This document shows positions 45,328 through 53,881 of a stretch of DNA of 64,000 bases, piece after piece. Where the stretch lies: the NCBI GenBank assembly GCA_949296355.1, contig CASFPS010000005.1:62001-126000 (forward strand). The letters run 5' to 3'. The translations under genes and the position numbers were made by a program. A model generated the notes under the pieces. It ran no database searches and had not been told where the DNA came from. It saw only the letters and a program-made list of their open reading frames with translations. The stretch's first letter is position 1; the number at the start of each line of letters is the position of its first letter. The stretch is from an uncultured bacterium. GTDB taxonomy: Bacteria > Cyanobacteriota > Vampirovibrionia > Gastranaerophilales > Gastranaerophilaceae.

Positions 45328-45385
45328 GCTGAAAAAGATATTTTATCTTTTAAGGAGGCTATCTGCTGTTGCGGGTAGTCTTTTT
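45328..45385 (+). ncRNA. Candidate ~58-nt small RNA
   Basis: From the predicted start the RNA has hairpin 1 AAAAGATA/TATCTTTT (45333-45351) and a linker AAGGAGG (45352-45358). Then comes a 10-bp terminator stem GGCTATCTGC/GCGGGTAGTC with loop TGTT (45357-45380) and T5. No open frame longer than nine codons fits. It lies about 190 bp upstream of the initiator-like gene on the same strand. Function unknown. Confidence 0.55.
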
Positions 45386-45510
45386 AATGTATTTTTAATA
45401 TCCCCAATCTAGCTCTCGCCCAATTGGACATGTTAATTCTAAAGCAAAACGTTTTTCTTGTCAACACTATTGCTTTTATGACTTACTATTAATACTGCTG
45501 AATTGTAACG

Positions 45511-45529
45511 AGTTATTAATTAAATAACT
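45511..45529. promoter_or_regulatory. Inverted repeat upstream of the initiator-like gene
   Basis: AGTTATT-aatta-AATAACT, perfect 7-bp arms, 48 bp before the start codon in an AT-rich stretch. It could be an operator or an origin element. The remainder of 45151-45577 beyond the small RNA shows nothing else. Confidence 0.4.
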
Positions 45530-45577
45530 TGATTAATGAACATGCTTTTGATAAATTAGATAGTGAAAGGAGTGCCT

Positions 45578-46147
45578 ATGAGTATCGAAAGAATTCATAA
45601 ACTGCTTAATTCCAGCCGAAATCACATAAAAATCAATACAGACTTATTAAAGATAATGGATACAGATGAAGCTATTTTATATAGTTATTTAGTTCCAATG
45701 TTTCAAAAAAGCTTAAAACAACAAGCTTTTCGTTTTTTTAACGATGAACTATTTGTTCCATATAAAACCGAATTAATAGAAACAATGACTGGTCTATCAG
45801 CATTTAAACAAAGAAATGCATTGAATAGATTACAAAAGAAAAATCTATTGAAGGTAAAATTAGGACAAGCTAGAACGAAATTCGTTTCTATTAATGAGAA
45901 TGCTGCTATTTTAGAAAATCTATTATACGGACTTTCTTTATCTGCAATAGAACAATGTTTATTTAAATGTTATGAAGTTATTGAAGAACAAGCACAAAAT
46001 ACAAATCGCCCAACTATTAGTCGTGAATATTTTATGAATAATATGAAAAACAGCGACATATTTAATTCTTTTTCAGAATTAGGTATTGGTTGGCTTTTAA
46101 AAGAAACTGATAAAAAACAAGAAAAAGACGAATTTCTTTGTATTTAA
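45578..46147 (+). CDS. Winged-helix protein, replication-initiator-like
   Basis: A 189-residue protein. Residues about 20-100 read as a plasmid/phage winged helix ('DTDEAILYSYLVPMF...ELIETMTGLSAFKQRNALNRLQKKNLLKVKLGQARTKFVSIN'), a module common at the N-terminus of RepA-like and phage replication or regulatory proteins. The C-terminal half is unassigned. I use ATG 45578 with AAAGGAG. Its position next to the small RNA and inverted repeat suggests a role in element replication or its control (inference). Confidence 0.6.
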   Translation: MSIERIHKLLNSSRNHIKINTDLLKIMDTDEAILYSYLVPMFQKSLKQQAFRFFNDELFVPYKTELIETMTGLSAFKQRNALNRLQKKNLLKVKLGQARTKFVSINENAAILENLLYGLSLSAIEQCLFKCYEVIEEQAQNTNRPTISREYFMNNMKNSDIFNSFSELGIGWLLKETDKKQEKDEFLCI

Positions 46148-46159
46148 TATAATAATTTT

Positions 46160-46190
46160 AAGCCGTTAAGTTTTTGCTTAACGGCTTTGA
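46160..46190 (+). terminator. Hairpin after the initiator-like gene
   Basis: AAGCCGTTAAG/CTTAACGGCTT perfect 11-bp stem, 6-nt loop, modest T tail. Confidence 0.65.
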
Positions 46191-46276
46191 TTTATAGTTG
46201 TGAGGTTATTCTACAGAAATATGTTATAAGTTCTTAAGATTTTAAATTTTCCTACAGATAATTTACGGAGATTTAA

Positions 46277-46795
46277 ATGTATTACTTTCCTAACTTTGAT
46301 AAAACAACACGCTTGCTAATGGTTAGTGAATTAGAACGAGATATAAGTATCGGCTTATTTTATGAGCCTGTTTCTATGCAAAAAGCTTTTATTTCTACAT
46401 ACAAGCGTATTTTGAAAGCAACTTTTGAGAATGGTACAGTCGAAACTCTGCAAAATCGGTTTAGTAAAAATTTTTTCATAGAAAAAAATAAAAATGGTAA
46501 GAAAATTCCTTCAAATATTCGTGAAATGGTTGCTTTCTCTGATTTTAATCGATACTATATCAGAGCTATTTTAGTTCGGGCAATTGACGAAAATAAACCT
46601 GTAACAGTCTATAGAGCTAAACAATCTGTTAATGAAAGACAAGAGTCTGGAGCAGCTCTTATGAAAACTTATTTTGATAAAATAACACTTCAACGCATGC
46701 TATATGTTATAAGGGATTATAGATTGTTATTCTCCGCAAATTCCGGCATACCATTTTTAAAACCTAATTCCGGTTTAAGTTTAAAGCTTGGCTAA
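46277..46795 (+). CDS. Conserved hypothetical protein of mobile elements
   Basis: A 172-residue protein. The centre 'KIPSNIREMVAFSDFNRYYIRAILVRAID' and the end 'RDYRLLFS...FLKPNSGLSLKL' look conserved and are familiar from uncharacterised mobile-element proteins. No enzyme motif was seen. A weak ribosome-binding site (CGGAG) lies 8 nt upstream. It ends 3 bp from the convergent XRE regulator. Confidence 0.6.
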   Translation: MYYFPNFDKTTRLLMVSELERDISIGLFYEPVSMQKAFISTYKRILKATFENGTVETLQNRFSKNFFIEKNKNGKKIPSNIREMVAFSDFNRYYIRAILVRAIDENKPVTVYRAKQSVNERQESGAALMKTYFDKITLQRMLYVIRDYRLLFSANSGIPFLKPNSGLSLKLG

Positions 46796-46797
46796 AT

Positions 46798-47124
46798 TTA
46801 CTTTAATTCTTTATAAGCCATCAAAATCTTATGAAAAAACTGCATTTCTTCTAATGAAGATTGCTCAAAAATACTATTAATATCACGCACAAGTTCTTCT
46901 TTGGTCTTCAGATGTCCGAAGTCAAACAAATCCTTAATATCAACATTTAGTGCATTTGTAATCTTATTTAAATTCTCTTCTTTAGGAAGATGCACGCCTT
47001 TTTCAAGTTTACTCAAATTTGTAGCTTCCATGTCTATTAATTCTGCAAGTTCAACTTGTTTCATTTTCCTTGCTTCTCTAAGTTCTTTTATTCTCTTACC
47101 AACTTGCATACTTAATGTTGACAT
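46798..47124 (-). CDS. XRE-family HTH regulator
   Basis: A 108-residue protein. The helix-turn-helix is 'VGKRIKELREARKMKQVELAELIDMEATNLSKLEKGVHLPKEENLNKITNALNV' (about 8-60), followed by a short C-terminal helical region. ATG 47124 has GAGGTGG; two codons upstream a GTG is also in frame. It is divergent from the glycan cargo operon across about 160 bp and is a plausible local repressor of it or of itself. Confidence 0.88.
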   Translation of the reverse strand: MSTLSMQVGKRIKELREARKMKQVELAELIDMEATNLSKLEKGVHLPKEENLNKITNALNVDIKDLFDFGHLKTKEELVRDINSIFEQSSLEEMQFFHKILMAYKELK

Positions 47125-47206
47125 AACCACCTCTCAACATATCAGTATACTTTATTCCAATTTTTATAAAAAGATTATTATGTGTCAAGTTTAATTATTA
47201 AAATGA

Positions 47207-47236
47207 TTGACTAATAATCATATTTGATTGTATACT
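47207..47236 (+). promoter_or_regulatory. Promoter of the glycan cargo operon
   Basis: TTGACT, 18-bp spacer, TATACT, about 50 bp upstream of the ATG at 47288. It is shared intergenic space with the XRE gene, so regulation by that protein is likely. Confidence 0.6.
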
Positions 47237-47287
47237 TATCATAAATAAACCTTTTCTTGGTTTAATACATTAAGAGAAAGAGCTAAT

Positions 47288-49555
47288 ATGGTAAAGATTT
47301 CAATAATTATTCCGGTTTACAATGTTGAAAAATATTTACGAGAATGCCTAGATAGCGTTATCAATCAAACGTTACAAGACATAGAAATAATTTGTATTAA
47401 TGATGGTTCTACAGATAAATCATTAGAAATCTTAAGAGAGTATGAACAAAAAGATAATAGATTAATGGTTATTAACCAGTCCAATAAAGGTGTATCTACT
47501 GCCAGAAATATCGGAATGCAACAGGCTACAGGGAAATATATGATGTTTGTCGATTCGGACGATTATATTGCTCAAAATGCCTGCGAATTAATATATAATA
47601 CTGCTGAGGAAAAAAGATGTGATATTCTACTATTTCCTCATTATAATTTTAGTGCAAACACCTGCACGGATGATGGTAGATTACTTGATTTATGTATTAC
47701 ATTAAAAGATAAAACTACAACCTTTAAAGAGCATCCGGATGAATTTCTTTTAACGCCAAGCGAAACCCATAGTAAGTTATATAAAACAGATTTTTTAAGA
47801 AAGCACAACCTGCATTGGGAAACACAGATACAATACTGTGAAGATAGAGTTTTTTATATAAATGCTCTTATTTATGCAAGAGCTATAGGTATTTTATATA
47901 AACATTTATATTATTACCGTGTAGATACATTCAATAGTCTTTCAAAAAATAATCGTACAATTTTACCGCATTTATACAAAGTGCATATTGCACTAAAAAA
48001 AATATTACTTGAATCTAAGGTAGAAGATTCTGACATCTTATGTGCAAAAATATTAAATTGTACAATCAGAAGTTATCTTGCTCAATGGGGTAGGATTCAT
48101 AATATTCCCGTACAGGCAAAAAACATTAAGTATTTATGTAAAATCGAAAAAGAATGTAAAAAAATCAAGAAAGAATACAGAGAATATTTATCTGACTATG
48201 ATAGACTGCAGCAGGCTATATCAAATTACCGAATGTTCTATATAAAAAAACTCTTTGAGCCAATTTTTGAAATAGAATCACGCAGAAATCGCATAGTTAT
48301 CTATTTATTTGAGAAACAGACTATTAACTTATCTACTCATACTATTATAAACTTGTTATTGAATATTCGGTATTTTAGGCATTTATGCAAGCTGAGATTC
48401 TGTGGAAAATATCGCAAAATCCGTGTTGGCTTCTGGGTAACCGAAATACAAAAGTGGAGTTCTCAAGCTTCATTATATGAAGCTTTGAAAAAAAGTTCTC
48501 ATTTTGAACCATTTGTATTACTTGCAAATTTTAAGAAATCAAAAATAGGCATATCTCCGCAAGAACATATGCGGAAAGGGATTAATTTTTTTGAAGGTCG
48601 GGGTATTGAGTTTAAGCTAGTGTATGATATAAATCAATACAGACATTTAGAGTTAAAGACCTTTAAACCTGATATCGTTTTTTATCAGCAGCCTTGGCAA
48701 ATACATGATAAGCAAAGTCTTATAAATACAAGTAAACAGGCTTTGATTGCCTATGTTCCATACTGCTATCATTCACAAAATTCATATGTAAACTATCTTT
48801 TAGGATTCCATGGCAGGTTATGGAAATATTTTGTAGAAACAGAGCTGCATAAGAAAGAATATGAACAAAAATATAATGCTAAGAATTGTGTTGCATTAGG
48901 TTCTTGTAAATTAGATAACTATAAATTGATAGATTATTCTAAAATTAATAAAATATGGAAAACAACAGGTAAGAAGCGGATAATTTATGCACCGCATCAT
49001 TTTTTTGAACAAGAAGCTCCGCAAGGAGTATCTACATTTGACAAAAATGGAGATTTTATTTTACAGCTTGCAAAATCACATCCAGAATACGAATGGATTT
49101 TTAGACCACATCCCGTTTTTAAGGACAGGGTATTAAGATATAAAATCAAAACATTATCCAAGATTGAAGCTTATTTCGCTGAATGGGAGCAACTTGGCAG
49201 TGTTTATTCAGGCGGGGATTATTATGAAATGTTTGCGGGCTCTGATTGTTTAATTACAGATTGCATATCCTTTTTGAGCGAATATTTACCGACAGGAAAA
49301 CCAATTATTCATTTGAGAAAGGATAAGTATATAGAAGAATTTAATGCCCTTTTAAAAGTTATCACTGACAGTTATTACAAAGTTTATAATAATGACATGC
49401 TGCTTTCAGTTTTTAATGATGTTATTGTCAACAATAATGATTACTTAAGAGACGAACGAATAAAAAATATTTCCCTTTTAAATATTAATAAAGATAAAAC
49501 TACCGGTGAAAAAATAAAAGAATATTTAGAAAAAGAATTGTGGTTAAAAAGGTAA
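47288..49555 (+). CDS. GT2 glycosyltransferase fused to a TagB/TagF-like glycerophosphotransferase
   Basis: A 755-residue two-domain enzyme. The N-terminal GT-A domain (about 1-235) has SIIIPVYNVEKYLRECLDSV, INDGSTDKS and the VDSDDYI metal motif. The C-terminal part (about 380-755) carries blocks of the CDP-glycerol/CDP-ribitol polyol-phosphate transferase family: 'IIYAPHHFFEQEAP', 'WIFRPHPVFKDRV' and 'SDCLITDCISFLSEYL'. Such fusions build phosphate-containing capsule or wall-acid-like polymers. AAAGAGC precedes the ATG. It is the first of four overlapping cargo genes. Confidence 0.85.
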   Translation: MVKISIIIPVYNVEKYLRECLDSVINQTLQDIEIICINDGSTDKSLEILREYEQKDNRLMVINQSNKGVSTARNIGMQQATGKYMMFVDSDDYIAQNACELIYNTAEEKRCDILLFPHYNFSANTCTDDGRLLDLCITLKDKTTTFKEHPDEFLLTPSETHSKLYKTDFLRKHNLHWETQIQYCEDRVFYINALIYARAIGILYKHLYYYRVDTFNSLSKNNRTILPHLYKVHIALKKILLESKVEDSDILCAKILNCTIRSYLAQWGRIHNIPVQAKNIKYLCKIEKECKKIKKEYREYLSDYDRLQQAISNYRMFYIKKLFEPIFEIESRRNRIVIYLFEKQTINLSTHTIINLLLNIRYFRHLCKLRFCGKYRKIRVGFWVTEIQKWSSQASLYEALKKSSHFEPFVLLANFKKSKIGISPQEHMRKGINFFEGRGIEFKLVYDINQYRHLELKTFKPDIVFYQQPWQIHDKQSLINTSKQALIAYVPYCYHSQNSYVNYLLGFHGRLWKYFVETELHKKEYEQKYNAKNCVALGSCKLDNYKLIDYSKINKIWKTTGKKRIIYAPHHFFEQEAPQGVSTFDKNGDFILQLAKSHPEYEWIFRPHPVFKDRVLRYKIKTLSKIEAYFAEWEQLGSVYSGGDYYEMFAGSDCLITDCISFLSEYLPTGKPIIHLRKDKYIEEFNALLKVITDSYYKVYNNDMLLSVFNDVIVNNNDYLRDERIKNISLLNINKDKTTGEKIKEYLEKELWLKR

Positions 49556-49558
49556 AAC

Positions 49559-49960
49559 ATGAATTTTAAAGAATATCTGATAACATATAAAGCTCAAGAT
49601 AAGATAAATAAGCTTGCAAAACGATATAAAAACAAGAGAATCGCCATATACGGTGCAGGACAATTTGCACATGCAATATTTGAGAACTATGATTTATCAG
49701 GATTAAATATAGTTGCTGTTGCAGATTTAAGATTTGAAGATATTTCCCAAAGACAATTTTTGGGATATAACTGCATAACACCGAAAGAACTCGGACATAT
49801 AAATTGCGACTTAATTCTTGTTGCAAACTTCGATTACAGCCAGTTTCTTACCATATTAGATGATCATATACTGTATTTAACACCAAACCAAAACATTGAG
49901 GTTAGACCGCTAATCCGACCTACATTTAGAGATTTATTCCTCAACAAGGGTAGAGACTGA
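49559..49960 (+). CDS. Rossmann-fold NAD(P)/sugar-nucleotide-binding protein
   Basis: A 133-residue protein with an N-terminal nucleotide-binding motif (RIAIYGAGQFAHAIFENY) and a following 'VVAVADLRFED...FLGYNCITPKEL...CDLILVANF' alternation. It resembles the PglD-N/epimerase-like sensor domain also fused at the N-terminus of the FkbM protein two genes downstream. No catalytic residues are evident. It starts 3 nt after the transferase and stop-start overlaps the next gene (TGATG). Confidence 0.65.
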   Translation: MNFKEYLITYKAQDKINKLAKRYKNKRIAIYGAGQFAHAIFENYDLSGLNIVAVADLRFEDISQRQFLGYNCITPKELGHINCDLILVANFDYSQFLTILDDHILYLTPNQNIEVRPLIRPTFRDLFLNKGRD

Positions 49961-51306
49961 TGTTAAGGAATTACGCAATAGTACTGGCTTCCGGGAATGG
50001 AATCCGTTTTGGTAATGACTTACCAAAGCAGTTTATTAAAATTGCGGGGAAAACGGTATTAGAACATACTGTTGAGATTTTTGAAAAACATAATCTTATA
50101 GATGAAATAATTATTGTTATTACTCCAGAATACAGGGTATTAGGTGAAGAAATTTTATTAAAAAATAATTGGTCAAAGGTTACAAAATTACTCAATGGCG
50201 GTATGACACGCAAAGAAAGTTCCAACATCGGTATATCTTCAATCAAAGACATAGAAGCAAATGTAATCATCCATGACTGTGCAAGACCTTTTTTAAGCCC
50301 TAAAATTATTTCAGATTGTATTTCTGCTCTGGAAAAATACTCGGCAGTAGATGTCGCAATACAAGCCAGTGATACTATCATTAAAGTCAAGGATAATGTG
50401 ATTAGTGAAATTCCAAACAGGAATAATCTTATGCAAGGACAGACCCCTCAATGTTTTAAACTATCTGTAATAAAAAAAGCACACAATCTATCCGGCGAAG
50501 ATAATAATTTTACTGATGACTGCGGATTAATATTGAAACACAACCTATGTTCTGTTTTTGTTGTAGAAGGTGATATTGAAAACATAAAAATCACATATCC
50601 CTTGGATACATATATCGCAGATAAACTATTTCAGCTTAAACAATCATCATTACCGCAAGATTTGAAGTTAGAAAAGTTAAAAGATAAAGTCATAGTGATT
50701 TTTGGCGGTACAAGCGGAATAGGAATGTGTATTGCACAAATTGCAAACCTTTACGGAGCAAAAGTATTTGTAACATCATTATCACAAGGCTGTGATGTTT
50801 CAAATTATGAGCAAGTTGAAATGTTCTTGAAAACTGTAAATGATAAAACAAGTAAAATAGATTACGTTATAAATACAGCCGGAGTATTGAAACTTGGCAA
50901 ACTCTCTGAAAGAAGCATAGAAGATATAAAAAAGGACTTTGAGGTTAATTACCTAGGTGCCATCAATGTTGCTAAAGCAGCAATCCCATATTTACAACAA
51001 ACTGCAGGAGGATTACTGTTATTTGCTTCCAGTTCATATACAAGAGGCAGAGCATTATATTCGACATATTCATCGGCAAAAGCCGGAATCGTAAATTTAA
51101 TGCAAGCATTATCAGAAGAGCTTGATAATGTTCGTGTTAATGTAATTAATCCGGCAAGAACAAAGACACCAATGAGATATAGAGCTTTTGGTAAAGAACC
51201 CGACAACTCTCTATTAAGCCCTGAATACGTTGCAGAAAAGGCATTAAAGGTTTTACTTTCTAATATAACAGGACAAGTGATTGATGTAAGGAGGAATAAT
51301 GTATAA
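49960..51306 (+). CDS. Bifunctional polyol-phosphate cytidylyltransferase/SDR reductase (Bcs1/Acs1-like)
   Basis: A 448-residue protein. Residues about 1-225 are an IspD/TarI-type cytidylyltransferase (LASGNGIRFGNDLPKQF, HDCARPFLS, QGQTPQCFKL, TDDC). Residues about 235-448 are a short-chain reductase (FGGTSGIGMCIA, NTAGVLKLGKL, SSSYTRG, YSSAKAG). The same fusion in Haemophilus (Bcs1/Acs1) reduces ribulose 5-phosphate and makes CDP-ribitol. A donor of that kind would feed the preceding TagF-like transferase. An isoprenoid IspD role is unlikely because of the fusion and context. Confidence 0.88.
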   Translation: MLRNYAIVLASGNGIRFGNDLPKQFIKIAGKTVLEHTVEIFEKHNLIDEIIIVITPEYRVLGEEILLKNNWSKVTKLLNGGMTRKESSNIGISSIKDIEANVIIHDCARPFLSPKIISDCISALEKYSAVDVAIQASDTIIKVKDNVISEIPNRNNLMQGQTPQCFKLSVIKKAHNLSGEDNNFTDDCGLILKHNLCSVFVVEGDIENIKITYPLDTYIADKLFQLKQSSLPQDLKLEKLKDKVIVIFGGTSGIGMCIAQIANLYGAKVFVTSLSQGCDVSNYEQVEMFLKTVNDKTSKIDYVINTAGVLKLGKLSERSIEDIKKDFEVNYLGAINVAKAAIPYLQQTAGGLLLFASSSYTRGRALYSTYSSAKAGIVNLMQALSEELDNVRVNVINPARTKTPMRYRAFGKEPDNSLLSPEYVAEKALKVLLSNITGQVIDVRRNNV

Positions 51307-52438
51307 AGCAAAACTACAGGAAGATTTATTCAATAAACTGCCGGAGACTGGGAAATTTGTTATTTTCGGAGCATGTTCTGCCGGAGAGAAGGTCTTGAAT
51401 GATATTAAGGTGTATAAACCAGATTCTGAAGTTATCGGATTTATTGACAATGCAGTTAAAGGGAGTTTTTGCGGATTACCTGTTTATCGCTTAAAAGAAT
51501 TTATAGATTCCGTGAGACATTGCTGTGATATGGTTGTAATGGCTACCAGAAAAGATTTTAGCACGATAAATACAATATTTGATTTGTATAAAGTACCTTA
51601 CATAATACAAACACCATTTCTATTTGATTATTATAGAGAAAAACTTAATATCTTAAATGAACAGAATCTTAAAAAAGTTTTAAATATCTTTGATTTAGAA
51701 GAAGATAAAAATTTATATGATTTTATGTTTAAAATGCATGCTAACTTAATTGATACTAAACTGGCTGATGATTATTTTCGAGAAAAATATGTTACAAAAA
51801 ACCAGGGCAATTTTACCATTGAAAACCATTATTTGGAAAAAATAAATAAAGCAGTTATTAAAGTAGCATTTGATTTAGGATTAAATTCTGGTTTAAATGT
51901 TATTGCGTATGATAAATTGCTGCCCAATCTGCAAAAAACTTATGGATTTGAAGTTATATATGACAAAGCTAAAGTTTTATATATAGAAGATTTTATTATT
52001 GGAGAGAAATTGTGTATCGTACCATTTGCTCTTGGCGATACAGAAAGAATTGTAGATTTTTATTTTAATAAAGTATTCAGTACTTGCTCATACTGTGATT
52101 TTTATCAGAATAATCCTCCGACAGATATGACAAACTGGGAAAAAACAAAAATCCATATAACTACAATGGATAAATTTTGCCGTGACGAGAAGCTTATACC
52201 GGATTTTATTAAAATGGATATTGAAGGTTCTGAAATGGCGGCATTACTAGGTGGGATTAAAACAATACAAGAATATCGTCCGCAGCTTGCAATTTCTATT
52301 TATCATTCTAATGAAGATTTTGTGAACATTCCACTCTACTTGAAAGAAAACCTAAAAGACTATTGTTTCAGACTTGGGCATTATTCCCCATGGCGTGCAG
52401 AAACCGTGCTGTACGCAATACCGGAAGAGTTAGCTTAA
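51299..52438 (+). CDS. FkbM-family methyltransferase with N-terminal Rossmann sensor
   Basis: A 379-residue protein. An N-terminal Rossmann domain (about 14-110, GKFVIFGACSAGEKVL, GFIDNAVKG) is followed by an FkbM methyltransferase domain (about 185-375). Blocks include 'FDLGLNSGLNVIAYDKL', 'IVPFALGDTE', 'DFIKMDIEGSEMAALLGG' (the conserved Asp-Ile-Glu-Gly) and 'PQLAISIYH'. FkbM enzymes O-methylate sugars in surface glycans. GGAGG lies inside the previous gene, and the frames overlap by 8 nt. Last gene of the cargo operon. Confidence 0.88.
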   Translation: MYKAKLQEDLFNKLPETGKFVIFGACSAGEKVLNDIKVYKPDSEVIGFIDNAVKGSFCGLPVYRLKEFIDSVRHCCDMVVMATRKDFSTINTIFDLYKVPYIIQTPFLFDYYREKLNILNEQNLKKVLNIFDLEEDKNLYDFMFKMHANLIDTKLADDYFREKYVTKNQGNFTIENHYLEKINKAVIKVAFDLGLNSGLNVIAYDKLLPNLQKTYGFEVIYDKAKVLYIEDFIIGEKLCIVPFALGDTERIVDFYFNKVFSTCSYCDFYQNNPPTDMTNWEKTKIHITTMDKFCRDEKLIPDFIKMDIEGSEMAALLGGIKTIQEYRPQLAISIYHSNEDFVNIPLYLKENLKDYCFRLGHYSPWRAETVLYAIPEELA

Positions 52439-52566
52439 AAATGATTAAGAGAGTATGTTTTAGGAAGAGAGCGGAAAAAGTCTTACATGTAGGCAGAAAT
52501 TAGCAAAAATATTTATGTTTCAGTTTTAGATATAGTATAAAGAGCTCTGTATATAAGGAGAAACAC

Positions 52567-53052
52567 ATGATAACACTCGGAATAAAACACGAAAATTTGA
52601 AAAAAGAAGTTGAATTACTACGAATGATATATAAAAAATTATCCAGTAAAGTGGTATGGGATATAATACTAGCTTTACTGAATGAATATCAATACATATC
52701 ATTGACCGAAACGGAGATTGCAAAAAAACTAAACCAAAGTGCTTCTAATTTGTCTCCACATATAAATTTTCTTCTAGCAATAAACATGTTGGTATCAGAA
52801 GATGGTAATAACGAACAGTTAGCAAAAGGTTCAAAGATTTACCTAAATGAACAAGCGAACAAAGATGGCTATACAACGATTTTAACTAAAAAATTTGATA
52901 ATATGAGTCCTGAAGAATTTAAAGAGCGTTATTATCCTAAAAAAAAGAATAAAAAGACGCTTAAAGATTGTAAATATTATATGGAATGTAAAGAATCTAA
53001 AGACAAGAAATCATGGAGCTGTGATAACTGTATGTATTATAAAACTAAGTAA
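52567..53052 (+). CDS. Winged-helix regulator with C-terminal cysteines
   Basis: A 161-residue protein. A winged-helix core (about 20-85: 'WDIILALLNEYQYISLTETEIAKKLNQSASNLSPHINFLLAINMLVSE') is followed by a Lys-rich linker and a C-terminal cysteine cluster (CKYYMECKESKDKKSWSCDNC), likely a small zinc knuckle. AAGGAG lies 6 nt upstream. A terminator follows. Probably a regulator of the recombination or replication genes downstream; its target is not shown. Confidence 0.75.
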   Translation: MITLGIKHENLKKEVELLRMIYKKLSSKVVWDIILALLNEYQYISLTETEIAKKLNQSASNLSPHINFLLAINMLVSEDGNNEQLAKGSKIYLNEQANKDGYTTILTKKFDNMSPEEFKERYYPKKKNKKTLKDCKYYMECKESKDKKSWSCDNCMYYKTK

Positions 53053-53080
53053 TAAAACATAAAGTGTTACAAAATATTTC

Positions 53081-53112
53081 AAATCGTTATGAATTTTTCA
53101 TAACGATTTTTT
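53081..53112 (+). terminator. Intrinsic terminator
   Basis: AAATCGTTATGAA/TTCATAACGATTT perfect 13-bp stem, 3-nt loop, T tail. Confidence 0.85.
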
Positions 53113-53268
53113 ATTGATTTTACGTTCACAAAATTTGAATTTTCAAGCTATTACTTAACTCCATAAATTTTTTTGAGAAAAAAAATATTTTTTCCTCTCT
53201 GCTATCGTTGTCATGTGGGCGGTAATCATAAAACCGACCTGGATAGTAGAAAATATAGGAGGACAATT

Positions 53269-53574
53269 ATGACAAAGATTTTTAATTTTATGGGCAGAGT
53301 AAAGTGGCTAGCAGAATTACAGACAATAATGGGAGAGAATAAGGTGACAGTTATGTTAATTCCTCCTAATGCCGGAAGTTTTAGCAAAAAAGTTACGTTT
53401 GTTGACTTTTTCGATGTGGTTGCAGAAAGACTCTTTCAGACTTGTACAAAAGACTGTTTTTTAAATGTTCAGGGAAACTGCAGGGTTTACGGGAATCGAA
53501 TCAGGTTTATTGGTTCGGACTTTCAAAAACTTGAGTTTGATACTGAACTCGGTCGTTATGTCCCCATAGCATAA
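53269..53574 (+). CDS. Small hypothetical protein
   Basis: A 101-residue protein starting at ATG 53269 with AGGAGG 6 nt upstream; the longer open frame to 53173 has no ribosome-binding site. Sequence features: 'NKVTVMLIPPNAGSFSKKVTFVDFFDVVAERLF' and two cysteines later. No family was recognised. It leads a run of small genes before the ATPase. Confidence 0.65.
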   Translation: MTKIFNFMGRVKWLAELQTIMGENKVTVMLIPPNAGSFSKKVTFVDFFDVVAERLFQTCTKDCFLNVQGNCRVYGNRIRFIGSDFQKLEFDTELGRYVPIA

Positions 53575-53651
53575 CCAGGCAGTTTATTTTGCACATTGAT
53601 AACAGAATAGATACGAAACACCTGTGAATACAGGCAGAAAGGAGAATGCTT

Positions 53652-53774
53652 ATGAGAAGAATAAGCAAAGATACAAGTTGAAATGCTCAACAGAAGAAGG
53701 GATTAACCCTTCAAGAAAAAGAAGAGATTAAACAGCTACTTAAAATCATTTTTCGCTCGATTTTAACTGTCTAA
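53652..53774 (+). pseudogene. Small ORF interrupted by TGA
   Basis: ATG 53652 has AAAGGAG. Nine codons later is TGA (53679-53681), and the frame then runs open for 30 more codons with protein-like composition (LTLQEKEEIKQLL...) to TAA. It is either a nonsense-mutated gene, a 9-residue leader peptide or, less likely, read-through. The rest of 53575-53881 holds only the inverted repeat below. Confidence 0.4.
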
Positions 53775-53843
53775 CCTCTCCCACAGGGATTGCTCCCCTT
53801 TTGAGCAGAGTAGAATCATGCTCTACTAGTAATACTACAACAA

Positions 53844-53866
53844 ACATGTGTGCATGATACACATGT
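53844..53866. promoter_or_regulatory. Inverted repeat before an acidic small gene
   Basis: ACATGTGT-gcatgat-ACACATGT, immediately before AAAAGGAG of the gene at 53882. It is an mRNA hairpin or an operator touching the ribosome-binding site. Confidence 0.5.
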
Positions 53867-53881
53867 AAAAGGAGTAAGCCT

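Noticed and set aside
49960-50640. Housekeeping IspD (isoprenoid pathway)
   Set aside because: Fusion to a short-chain reductase and location in a polyol-phosphate glycan operon on a mobile element fit Bcs1/Acs1 better.
53679-53681. Selenocysteine or recoded TGA
   Set aside because: No SECIS-like structure or selenium genes were seen, and all other genes fit the standard code; nonsense mutation or leader peptide is simpler.
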